A program made the position numbers and the translations under genes. From Flavobacterium chilense (GTDB taxonomy: Bacteria; Bacteroidota; Bacteroidia; Flavobacteriales; Flavobacteriaceae), in contig NZ_LSYT01000003.1 of NCBI RefSeq assembly GCF_001602525.1, positions 359,363 to 423,362 of the forward strand: a stretch of DNA of 64,000 bases, read 5' to 3'. Shown piece after piece: positions 18,696 through 26,834 of the stretch (position 1 is its first letter; every line of letters begins with the position of its first letter). The notes beneath the pieces were generated by a model. It was not told the origin of the DNA, made no database searches, and was given only the letters and a program-made list of their open reading frames with translations.

Positions 18696-20264
18696 ATGTT
18701 ACAACATTTCAAACATAAAATAATAACGCTTTTAATAGTAATCGCTTGTATAAACAGCGGTTGCAAATCGACTGCAGAACATTCTCAAAAAGGAAAATCG
18801 GTTATTTTAAAAGAAAAAAACTTCAAACATTATGTTGATTATTTCAACACGATGGAAGACGAGAATTTAAAATTTGCGATTCCGAATGACAGTGCTTGGG
18901 CTTGGATGGAAAAGAATATTCCGTTGTTTGAATGTCCACAGCAGAATTTTGAGGAAATCTATTATTTCCGTTGGTGGAGTGTTCGAAAACATATTAAAAA
19001 TACACCACAAGGGTTTGCAATTACAGAGTTTTTGGTAGATCGTTCGTATGCCGACAAATACAATATGATCAGTTGTGCTTTGGGACATCATATCAATGAA
19101 TTCAGATGGGTTCACGATCCGAAATATATCGAGCAGGATGTCAAACTTTGGTATAGAGGAAATGATGGAAAACCAATGAACAAATTGTATAAATTCAGCA
19201 GTTGGACAGCCGATGCTTTGTACAATCGTTATTTAGTGAATAAGGATGAAAAATTTTTATTGGATTTGTATCCAGATATGATCACTGATTATGCGGTTTG
19301 GGAAAAAGATCGTCAGCGTAAAGATGGTTTGTTCTGGCAACATGATGTGAAAGATGGAATGGAAGAATCTTTAAGCGGAGGAAGAAAAGTACAAAATGCT
19401 AGACCAACAATTAACAGTTATATGTACGGGAATGCTGTAGCGGTTTCTAAAATGGCTGAGCTGAAAGGTGATAAGGAAACAGAAACCAAATTCAAAGCAA
19501 AAGCTGACGTTTTACAACAATTAGTTGAAACCAAATTATGGAATTCAAAAAGTGAGTTTTTTGAAACTTTAACAGAAAAAGATACTTTAGCACAAGTTAG
19601 GGAAGCGATTGGGTTTATTCCTTGGTATTTTGATCTTCCTGAAAATGGGAAAGGATTTGAAAAAGCCTGGGAACAGATTAAAGATGAAAAAGGATTTTCG
19701 GCACCATTTGGTTTGACAACGGCTGAAAGAAGAAGTCCGAGATTTAGAACTCATGGAACAGGAACCTGTGAATGGGATGGTGCGATTTGGCCATTTGCAA
19801 GTTCGCAGACCTTAACGGCTTTAGCTAATGTTTTAAATAATTACAATCAGAATTATGTTGCGAAAACAGATTATTTCAAACAAATGGATTTATATGTGCA
19901 ATCTCAATATTACAGAGGAAAACCATATCTTGGCGAATATTTGGACGAAACAACGGGTTATTGGTTAATGGGCGACAGAGAAAGAAGCCGTTACTACAAT
20001 CATTCGACATTTAATGATTTAGTTATTACAGGATTGGTTGGTTTACGTCCGAGAGCTGATGAAAAAATTGAAGTAAATCCGTTGATTCCGCAAGAAAAAT
20101 GGGATTGGTTTTGTTTGGATAATGTTTTGTATCACGGGAATATTATTACGATTCTTTGGGATAAAACTGGAGAAAAATATAAAAAAGGAAAAGGTTTTAG
20201 AATCTTTAAAAATGGAAAAGAAATTGCGGTTTCTGAGAAATTGGAAAAGTTAGTTTCTGAATAA
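18696..20264 (+). CDS. (Alpha/alpha)6-barrel glycoside hydrolase, MGH1-like lipoprotein
   Basis: A 522-residue protein with a lipobox (INSGC, Cys about residue 23), so probably membrane-anchored. Helical-barrel motifs are visible: GHHINEFRWV, SSWTADALYNRYL, ARPTINSYMYGNAVAV, AIGFIPWYFDLPE, GTCEWDGAIWPFASSQTLTALANVL and YNHSTFNDLVITGL. This matches proteins annotated as MGH1-like or trehalase-like hydrolases. I know no proven activity for this branch. Placement between GH95 and GH78 genes argues for a step in the same side-chain pathway. The conserved Trp/Glu/Asp clusters suggest it is an active enzyme. Confidence 0.62.
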   Translation: MLQHFKHKIITLLIVIACINSGCKSTAEHSQKGKSVILKEKNFKHYVDYFNTMEDENLKFAIPNDSAWAWMEKNIPLFECPQQNFEEIYYFRWWSVRKHIKNTPQGFAITEFLVDRSYADKYNMISCALGHHINEFRWVHDPKYIEQDVKLWYRGNDGKPMNKLYKFSSWTADALYNRYLVNKDEKFLLDLYPDMITDYAVWEKDRQRKDGLFWQHDVKDGMEESLSGGRKVQNARPTINSYMYGNAVAVSKMAELKGDKETETKFKAKADVLQQLVETKLWNSKSEFFETLTEKDTLAQVREAIGFIPWYFDLPENGKGFEKAWEQIKDEKGFSAPFGLTTAERRSPRFRTHGTGTCEWDGAIWPFASSQTLTALANVLNNYNQNYVAKTDYFKQMDLYVQSQYYRGKPYLGEYLDETTGYWLMGDRERSRYYNHSTFNDLVITGLVGLRPRADEKIEVNPLIPQEKWDWFCLDNVLYHGNIITILWDKTGEKYKKGKGFRIFKNGKEIAVSEKLEKLVSE

Positions 20265-20334
20265 TTTTAAAACCAACAGTTTTTTAAAACTTGTCAGGTT
20301 TAGTAGTTAAAATTGATTTAGTTAAGAATAAAAT

Positions 20335-21423
20335 TTGGAGAAAACATTATTAAATTATTCAATCAAAGGAGGTGTATTTCATATTGCATGGAATATGGTA
20401 TTTGTGGTTTTAGGCATTTACTTTTTATCACTCATAAATATTGAAAAAATTACATTTAAATTTAGCAATTTAGTATTACCAATTGTCGCTGTTTTGTTTA
20501 TCATCGTTTATGGAAAAAAGGCGGTAATGACTCTTTTTAATTTTCATAAAAAAATAGTATTCTCGCAAGAAGGATTAGAACTTAATGAGATTTTTTATGA
20601 ATGGAAAGATATTGTATTTCCAAGAGTTATCGCCAAAACAGAACACACGGCAAAGTACAATTTGTCATACAAGGAGTTTTACCTCACTTTTGTTTATAAG
20701 CAGAAAACGATCGAAATAAAAATAGATGATTACGATGTATCTGAAAATGAAATTAAGGAACTTCTAAAAAAGTATACTCCAAAGTTTACACCAAGCACTA
20801 TGAGCGAAAATAAAATTGTTTACCAACCTATTCATGATTTTGACCAGATCATCACGCTAGATGAATATTACGATCTTGAATATGAGGAATCTGAAGAAGC
20901 GATTAAAGACATTCAGAAATTGGCAGTAAAAGATCTAGAGTCAGTAAAGCGTTTTTGTGAAAACAATCTTTATACACAGCCTGATAAAGTTAGGTTTGTC
21001 TACTATGCATTGAGTGAGGATGAAGATCTTGATAAATGGGCAGATTTTCTTTCGGATGAATTCAGAAGGGTTTACCAAATAGGATTAGAGCAAAATAAAG
21101 TTAATGAACTTTCTTCTGTTATTAATGAGATTATAGTCGAGACAATAGATTCTTATGGTGCGGAAAGGGTTAGAGAAACATTGCTAAAAGGTTTGGATCA
21201 TAAAGAATTTGAAACTCGTTTGAATGCCTTGGAATTTCTTTCTGATTGGATTGATGAACAAGTTTTAAAGAGTAATCCATCTATAGTATCGAAGCTGAGA
21301 CAAAAGCTGAAAGACCCAGAGTGGAAAATACGCTGGGAAACAAGTAAGTTATTAGAACGGAATAAAATAGCTTTTGAGAGTTTAGGCACATTGGATAAAT
21401 TAAGACGATTTGTAAATCCTTAA
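20335..21423 (+). CDS. Uncharacterised membrane protein with two N-terminal TM helices and helical C-terminal region
   Basis: I do not recognise a family. Two hydrophobic segments lie at about residues 18-34 and 43-60. A soluble region follows with a PH-like stretch (KIVFSQEGLELNEIFYEW, TIEIKIDDYDV), then an acidic patch (EYDLEYEESEEAIKDI-like). The last 150 residues look like alpha-helical repeats (RVRETLLKGLDHKEFETRLN, LRQKLKDPEWKIRWETSKLL) resembling HEAT units. The only workable start is TTG 20335, since later ATGs fall inside the first helix. It has no carbohydrate-related feature and no signal peptide, so it looks like an unrelated gene lodged in the locus. Function unknown. Confidence 0.55.
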   Translation: MEKTLLNYSIKGGVFHIAWNMVFVVLGIYFLSLINIEKITFKFSNLVLPIVAVLFIIVYGKKAVMTLFNFHKKIVFSQEGLELNEIFYEWKDIVFPRVIAKTEHTAKYNLSYKEFYLTFVYKQKTIEIKIDDYDVSENEIKELLKKYTPKFTPSTMSENKIVYQPIHDFDQIITLDEYYDLEYEESEEAIKDIQKLAVKDLESVKRFCENNLYTQPDKVRFVYYALSEDEDLDKWADFLSDEFRRVYQIGLEQNKVNELSSVINEIIVETIDSYGAERVRETLLKGLDHKEFETRLNALEFLSDWIDEQVLKSNPSIVSKLRQKLKDPEWKIRWETSKLLERNKIAFESLGTLDKLRRFVNP

Positions 21424-21429
21424 CAATCT

Positions 21430-21597
21430 AATTTTGAGCTTCGGAGAAGCTTAATATTTATAGCAAAATAAAGATCCAAATGATAAAAGCTCCAACGGAG
21501 CGATACCTATAGAAAATTATGTCACTCCGCTGGAGCTTATTGAACTTGTTATTATAAAATCTATAAATATATCGTCCCTCTGGGACTGAAAATAAAA
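21430..21597. repeat. GGAGCTT / CTCCGCTGGAGC dispersed palindromic repeat, region copy
   Basis: It contains CTCCAACGGAGCGATAC, CACTCCGCTGGAGCTTATT and CGTCCCTCTGGGACTG stem-loops with ATCTATAAATATATCGTCCC, matching the repeats at 36100-36265 and 42791-43050. It fills the spacer before the second GH78 gene. Confidence 0.6.
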
Positions 21598-21599
21598 TC

Positions 21600-24350
21600 A
21601 TGAAAAAGTTTTTTTTACATCTTACCTTAATCATTTCACTATTCACAATTTCGGCGAAAGCCCAAAACAAAATTATTGTAAGTGATTTAAAATGCGAAAT
21701 GCTGACCAATCCGGAAGGAATTGATATTTTGCAGCCAAGACTGAGCTGGAAAATAAAAGCAGATATTAATGATGTAAAACAAACAGCTTATCAAATCACA
21801 GCTTCTTCATCTTTAGAAAAACTAAATGCAGGAAACGGAGATTTATGGGACAGCGGAAAAGTACAAAGCGACGAATCTGTAAATGTAATTTATAACGGAA
21901 AAAAGCTAAAAGACAGACAAGACGTTTATTGGAAAGTAAATGTTTTTACGAATAAAGGCGAGGTTCAATCAAAAGAAATGGCACATTTCAGTATTGGAAT
22001 TTTAACTTATGCCGACTGGAAATCGACTCGTTGGATTGGTTATGAGAAAACTTCTCCAGGAGATAGTATTTCGCAATATTCCAGATTATCAGCAAGATAT
22101 TTAAGAAAAGAAATTGACTTTAAAAAGAAAGTCAAAAGTGCCAAGGTTTATATCATGGGAATGGGCTTGTACGAGTTATACATTAACGGAAATAAAATTG
22201 GTGATCAGGTTTTAGCTCCCGTTCCTACGGATTATACAAAGAATGTAAAATACAATGTTTTTGATGTGACTTCGCAATTTCAGGAAGGAAAAAACGCGTT
22301 GGGAACGATTTTAGGAAACGGACGTTTTTTTACGATGCGTCAAGATTATAAACCTTATAAAATCAAAACTTTTGGTTACCCTAAAATGGCTTTGCAGTTG
22401 TTTGTAGAATATACGGATGGAAGCAAAGATGTTATTCGCACAGATGACACTTGGAAGATAACGACTGATGGACCAATCTTATCCAACAACGAATACGACG
22501 GCGAGGAATACGATGCCCGTAAAGAAATGAAAGGCTGGAATACCATTAATTTTAATGATAAGAAATGGCTTTCGGCAGAATATGTTCAGGAACCAGGTGG
22601 ATTCTACGAAGGACAGATGTCGGCGAATATGAAAATTAAACGCGAAGTAAAACCGATTTCAATCAAACAAACACAAAAAGGAACTTATATCTTGGATATG
22701 GGGCAAAATATGGTGGGTTGGTTGCAGTTGAAAGTGAAAGGAAATGCAGGAGATAAAATCACGATGAAATTTGCTGAATCTTTACAGCCTGACGGTTCGT
22801 TATATATTGCCAATTTACGTGATGCCAAAACAACGGATATTTATACGTTAAAAGGAGAAGGCGAAGAAGTTTGGGAACCTCGTTTTATTTTTCACGGATT
22901 TAGATTTGTTGAAATTTCAGGTTTCAAAACTAAGCCTACTTTAGAAAATTTCGTTGGAAAAGTCGTTTATGATGACATTGCTACAACAGGAACTTTTGAT
23001 TCTTCAAACCCAATTATGAATCAGATTTTTAAAAATGCTTGGTGGGGAATCAGCGGAAATTATAAAGGAATGCCAATTGATTGTCCGCAGAGGAATGAGC
23101 GTCAGCCTTGGTTGGGAGATAGAACGACTGGAGCTTACGGCGAAAGTTTCTTATTTGATAATCAGACTTTGTACGCAAAATGGTTAGATGATATTAAAAA
23201 TGCCCAAACTATCGATGGCGGAATTCCAGATGTTGCACCAGCTTTTTGGCGTTATTACGGCGATAATGTGACTTGGCCGGGAACTTATATTACCGTTGCT
23301 GATATGCTGTATCAGCAGTTTGGAGATAAAAAAGTTGTGGAGAAACAATATCCGTCGATGAAAAAATGGATGGATTATATGGAAGAAAACTATTTGGTTG
23401 ATGATATTATGACCAAAGATAAATACGGCGATTGGTGTGTTCCGCCAGAATCGTTGGAATTAATTCGTTCGAAAGATCCTTCTCGTTTAACAGATGGCGA
23501 ATTGATTTCGAGTGCATTTTTCTATCAGCTTTTAAATACCATGAAAAAGTTTGCTGTAATCGCAAATGCCGAAAATGATATTAAACATTATGATGAATTA
23601 GCTTCAAGAATTAAAAAAGCATTTAACGTTAAATATTTTAATGCATCCAAAAACAATTACGCTAATAATACCGTAACAGCCAATTTACTTCCTTTAACTT
23701 TTGGAATGGCTCCGGAAAATTTACAGCAAAAAGTTTTCGAAAATCTGGTACACGAAGTGGAAGTGACTAAAAACGGTCATGTAAGCACTGGGGTTATTGG
23801 AACCCAGTTTTTAATGCGAACATTAACCAATTTCGGTCGTGGCGATTTGGCTTTCAAATTAGCTTCAAATAAAACTTATCCAAGCTGGGGTTATATGGTC
23901 GAAAACGGCGCCACTACGATTTGGGAATTATGGAACGGAAACACTGCCGATCCTGCAATGAATTCGCAAAATCACGTTATGCTTTTAGGCGATTTACTGA
24001 TTTGGTATTATGAAAATATGGCAGGAATCAAAAGCAATCCTGAAACTCCTGGTTTCAAGCAAATTATTATGAAACCCGATTTTAATGCCGGATTGACTTA
24101 TGTAAGTGCTTCATACGAATCAATTTATGGAACAATTAAAAGTGACTGGAAAAAAGATAAAAAGGCCTTGGTTTGGAATATTACGATTCCTGCAAATACT
24201 TCTGCAATTGTATATCTTCCAACAACTGATATTTCGAATATTTCCATTAATAAACAGAAACTGGATAAGACTTCTTATGTTTATTCAACGGAAAAAAATC
24301 AAACAGTTATCACACTTTCGTCAGGAAATTTTGCAATTAGCGTTAAATAA
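21600..24350 (+). CDS. GH78 alpha-L-rhamnosidase (second of two)
   Basis: A 916-residue secreted protein (signal peptide ending ISAKAQ). GH78 domains in order are an Ig-like N-terminal domain (PRLSWKIKADINDVKQTAYQ), Bac_rhamnosid_N (MGLYELYINGNKIGDQVLAP), concanavalin-like domain (YILDMGQNMVGWLQLKVKG), catalytic barrel with DCPQRNERQPWLGDRTTGA and ENGATTIWELWNG, and a C-terminal sandwich. It should release terminal alpha-L-rhamnose. Motif differences from the GH78 at 11189 (DCPQRNERQPW against DCPQREKLGW, IWELWN against LTEQWD) suggest different linkages. The start is the ATG leading directly into the signal peptide. Confidence 0.92.
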   Translation: MKKFFLHLTLIISLFTISAKAQNKIIVSDLKCEMLTNPEGIDILQPRLSWKIKADINDVKQTAYQITASSSLEKLNAGNGDLWDSGKVQSDESVNVIYNGKKLKDRQDVYWKVNVFTNKGEVQSKEMAHFSIGILTYADWKSTRWIGYEKTSPGDSISQYSRLSARYLRKEIDFKKKVKSAKVYIMGMGLYELYINGNKIGDQVLAPVPTDYTKNVKYNVFDVTSQFQEGKNALGTILGNGRFFTMRQDYKPYKIKTFGYPKMALQLFVEYTDGSKDVIRTDDTWKITTDGPILSNNEYDGEEYDARKEMKGWNTINFNDKKWLSAEYVQEPGGFYEGQMSANMKIKREVKPISIKQTQKGTYILDMGQNMVGWLQLKVKGNAGDKITMKFAESLQPDGSLYIANLRDAKTTDIYTLKGEGEEVWEPRFIFHGFRFVEISGFKTKPTLENFVGKVVYDDIATTGTFDSSNPIMNQIFKNAWWGISGNYKGMPIDCPQRNERQPWLGDRTTGAYGESFLFDNQTLYAKWLDDIKNAQTIDGGIPDVAPAFWRYYGDNVTWPGTYITVADMLYQQFGDKKVVEKQYPSMKKWMDYMEENYLVDDIMTKDKYGDWCVPPESLELIRSKDPSRLTDGELISSAFFYQLLNTMKKFAVIANAENDIKHYDELASRIKKAFNVKYFNASKNNYANNTVTANLLPLTFGMAPENLQQKVFENLVHEVEVTKNGHVSTGVIGTQFLMRTLTNFGRGDLAFKLASNKTYPSWGYMVENGATTIWELWNGNTADPAMNSQNHVMLLGDLLIWYYENMAGIKSNPETPGFKQIIMKPDFNAGLTYVSASYESIYGTIKSDWKKDKKALVWNITIPANTSAIVYLPTTDISNISINKQKLDKTSYVYSTEKNQTVITLSSGNFAISVK

Positions 24351-24493
24351 TTTGCATTTTTAATAATTCGGGACAGTACAGGATACATTGTTAATTTTTT
24401 AGTGTTATTTTTACACTTAATAAATATTTTTACCTAAAAAAATGTTAGGTGTGTATTTATAGTCAGAAAAAATAATTCATAATTTAATTAAGA

Positions 24494-25639
24494 ATGAAGA
24501 TAACAAAATTAGCATTTGTCTTGTTTGGACTTTTCCTTTTAGGAAGTTGTAAATCGGCTTTAGAGAAAAAGACTTGGAAAGAAGGAATTTTAGTAGATGA
24601 GTTTATTTATGATAAAGCGCCTTATCCGTCTTGCCACGCCGTTACAATTGTCGAAGCATCAAATGGTGATTTAGTTTCATCTTGGTTTGGAGGAACTCAC
24701 GAAAGGCATCCTGATGTTTGTATTTACGTTTCCATCAAACCTAAAGGAAGCGATAAATGGGGTGAAGGTGTGAAAGTTGCTGATGGTGTGATGAAAGAAG
24801 GCCCAAGATTACCAACGTGGAATCCGGTTTTATATCAAATTCCGGGTGGCGATTTAATGTTATTCTACAAAATCGGGCCAAAACCATCGGAATGGTGGGG
24901 CGTAATCAGAACTTCATCTGATGGCGGAAAAACATGGTCTGAAGCTCAAAAAATGCCAGATGGTTTCTTAGGGCCAATCAAAAACAAACCTGTTTTATTA
25001 AGCAACGGCACTTTATTATGTCCGTCAAGTATTGAAGGTGACGGTTGGAGACTTCGTATGGAATCTACTCCAGATTTCGGGAAAACTTGGGTAATGGGCG
25101 ATACGCTTCCAAGAGGAAAACAAAAAATAAATGCGATTCAGCCAAGTATTTTATTTCACAAAGATGGAAGTATTCAAGCTATCGGAAGAACTAGAAATAG
25201 AGCCATTTTCAGTACATTCTCAAAAGACAACGGAAAAACCTGGTCTGATGTAGAGTTAATCGGACTTCCAAATAACAACTCAGGAACTGATGCTGTAACA
25301 CTTAAAGACGGCAGGCATTTACTAGTTTACAATCATGTTCTTCCTCCGGGAAAAGAAGCAAAAGGGCCAAGAACGCCTTTGAATGTTTCGGTTTCTAAAG
25401 ACGGAATCAATTGGAATGCGGCTTTAGTTTTAGAAGATTCAAAAATCAGCCAATATTCTTATCCTTCAATGATTCAAAGTTCTGACGGAATGGTTCATAT
25501 CGTCTATACTTGGAGAAGAGAAAAACTGAAATACGTAAAAGTGGATCCAAGTAAATTGGTTGCACTTCCAATCAAAAACGGTGTTTGGCCGGGTGACGAA
25601 GGAAAAGTGGTAACAGCAGTAAAAGCGGAAGAAGAGTAA
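24494..25639 (+). CDS. Sialidase-like (BNR) six-bladed propeller lipoprotein
   Basis: A 381-residue protein with lipobox LLGSC (Cys about 19), so probably anchored. Four Asp-box-like motifs mark propeller blades: SSDGGKTWSEA, TPDFGKTWVMG, SKDNGKTWSDV and SKDGINWNAA. Conserved blade segments DLVSSWFGGTHERHPDVCIYVS, TWNPVLYQIP and SYPSMIQSSDGMVHIVYTWRRE match the exo-sialidase (BNR_2) family common in Bacteroidota. Sialic acid is not a plant pectin sugar, so the substrate is probably something else at this locus. Related propellers act on non-sialic sugars. The catalytic Arg triad cannot be assigned with confidence by eye. Confidence 0.7.
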   Translation: MKITKLAFVLFGLFLLGSCKSALEKKTWKEGILVDEFIYDKAPYPSCHAVTIVEASNGDLVSSWFGGTHERHPDVCIYVSIKPKGSDKWGEGVKVADGVMKEGPRLPTWNPVLYQIPGGDLMLFYKIGPKPSEWWGVIRTSSDGGKTWSEAQKMPDGFLGPIKNKPVLLSNGTLLCPSSIEGDGWRLRMESTPDFGKTWVMGDTLPRGKQKINAIQPSILFHKDGSIQAIGRTRNRAIFSTFSKDNGKTWSDVELIGLPNNNSGTDAVTLKDGRHLLVYNHVLPPGKEAKGPRTPLNVSVSKDGINWNAALVLEDSKISQYSYPSMIQSSDGMVHIVYTWRREKLKYVKVDPSKLVALPIKNGVWPGDEGKVVTAVKAEEE

Positions 25640-25649
25640 AATAAAGTTC

Positions 25650-25858
25650 GCCACGAATTTCACTAATTTCCACAAATTTTTTTAAATACTAATTCGTGAA
25701 AATTCGTGGAATTAGTGGCAAAGAATCTAAAGCCACAGATTAAAAGGATTAAAATGATTTTTTCTAATTAATCTCCAAAATCTGCGAGAGTAATTTTTTT
25801 TCACGCAGATTTAGCAGATTTTTTTTAATCCATTTAATCTTTATAATCTGTGGCAAAA
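25650..25858. repeat. Paired nested inverted repeats (CACGAATTTCACTAATTTCC; CCACAGATTAAAAGG)
   Basis: Two tandem palindromes. The first is GCCACGAATTTCACTAATT paired with AATTCGTGGAATTAGTGGC. The second is GCCACAGATTAAAAGGATT paired with TTTATAATCTGTGGC around TCACGCAGATTTAGCAGATT. Same family as 4401 and 15640. It fills the whole spacer. Confidence 0.7.
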
Positions 25859-25869
25859 AAATATAAAGC

Positions 25870-26751
25870 ATGAAATCTAAAAAACATTTATTTATTGCAA
25901 TGCTTGTTGTTCTATCAGCAACATTCAATAGCTGTGCAACGGCTCAATCTTCCAAAAAACAAAAATATAAAGTGGCGGTTTGTGACTGGATGATTTTAAA
26001 AAGACAAAAATTAGGTTCTTTTGCTTTAGCAGCTGAAATAAAAGCGGACGGAATCGAACTAGATATGGGAGGTTTAGGAAATAGACCAACTTTTGACAGC
26101 AAACTGGGTGATCCAGTTGAAAGGCAAAAATTTTTAGATAAATCAAAAGAAACTGGCGTTGGAATCAGTTCAATTGCCATGTCTGGATTTTATGCACAGT
26201 CTTTTGCCACAAGAGAAATCACACCAATGATTGTGGATTGTATCAAAGCTATGAAAGACATGAAAGTAAAAGTGGCTTATCTTCCATTAGGAACACAAAC
26301 GGATTTAGTTAAAAATCCGGAGTTACGTCCAGAAGTGATTAAAAGACTGCAATGGGCAGGAAAAGAAGTGGGGAAAATTGGTGGAGTAATTGCAATGGAA
26401 ACTTCTTTGAGCGCTACAGAAGAGAAAAAACTTTTAGACGAAGTCGGTTCAAAATACATTAAAAGTTCTTTCAATTTTGCGAATGCTTTAGATAATAAAA
26501 GAGATATTTCTTCGGAATTGAAAATCTTAGGGAAGAAATATTTAGCTCAGATTCACGCTTCGAATACCGATCAATTTTGGTTAGAAAATGACAAAGCGAT
26601 TGATATGCCAAAAATCAAACAAACTTTGGACGAAATGAAATGGAGCGGATGGTTGATTGTAGAACGTTCTCGCGATGTAACGCAAGTGCATAATGTAAAA
26701 GCCAATTACGGAGCTAATGTGGCTTATTTAAAACGCATTTTCCAGAATTAA
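25870..26751 (+). CDS. Sugar phosphate isomerase/epimerase-like TIM-barrel lipoprotein
   Basis: A 293-residue protein with lipobox FNSCA (Cys about 22), so exported despite its cytoplasmic-type fold. The body matches the xylose-isomerase-like TIM barrel (AP_endonuc_2): AAEIKADGIELDMGGLG, VGISSIAMSGF, KVAYLPLGTQTDL, GVIAMETSLSATEEKKLLD, YLAQIHASNTDQFWLENDKAID and GWLIVERSRDVTQVHN. Exported members are frequent in Bacteroidota carbohydrate loci and their reactions are mostly unknown. Acidic and His residues at strand ends (E in IELD, H in QIHAS, E in IVERS) fit metal binding. It sits between a sialidase-like gene and a GH67-like gene in one direction. Confidence 0.72.
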   Translation: MKSKKHLFIAMLVVLSATFNSCATAQSSKKQKYKVAVCDWMILKRQKLGSFALAAEIKADGIELDMGGLGNRPTFDSKLGDPVERQKFLDKSKETGVGISSIAMSGFYAQSFATREITPMIVDCIKAMKDMKVKVAYLPLGTQTDLVKNPELRPEVIKRLQWAGKEVGKIGGVIAMETSLSATEEKKLLDEVGSKYIKSSFNFANALDNKRDISSELKILGKKYLAQIHASNTDQFWLENDKAIDMPKIKQTLDEMKWSGWLIVERSRDVTQVHNVKANYGANVAYLKRIFQN

Positions 26752-26767
26752 TTTTACGTCTGAATGA

Positions 26768-26801
26768 AGACCTAACAGGTTTTTAAAACCTGTTAGGTCT
26801 T
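26768..26801 (+). terminator. CCTAACAGG hairpin between 26751 and 26835
   Basis: Perfect arms AGACCTAACAGGTTTT and AAAACCTGTTAGGTCT lie 17 bases after one stop and about 35 bases before the next start. Confidence 0.6.
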
Positions 26802-26834
26802 TAAATCGTTCCCCAAGAATAAAACTAAAATACT

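Noticed and set aside
24106..24363. 85-codon frame at the end of the second GH78
   Set aside because: It overlaps conserved GH78 C-terminal coding in another frame, and its composition (Gln/Phe/Leu-rich) is that of a shadow.
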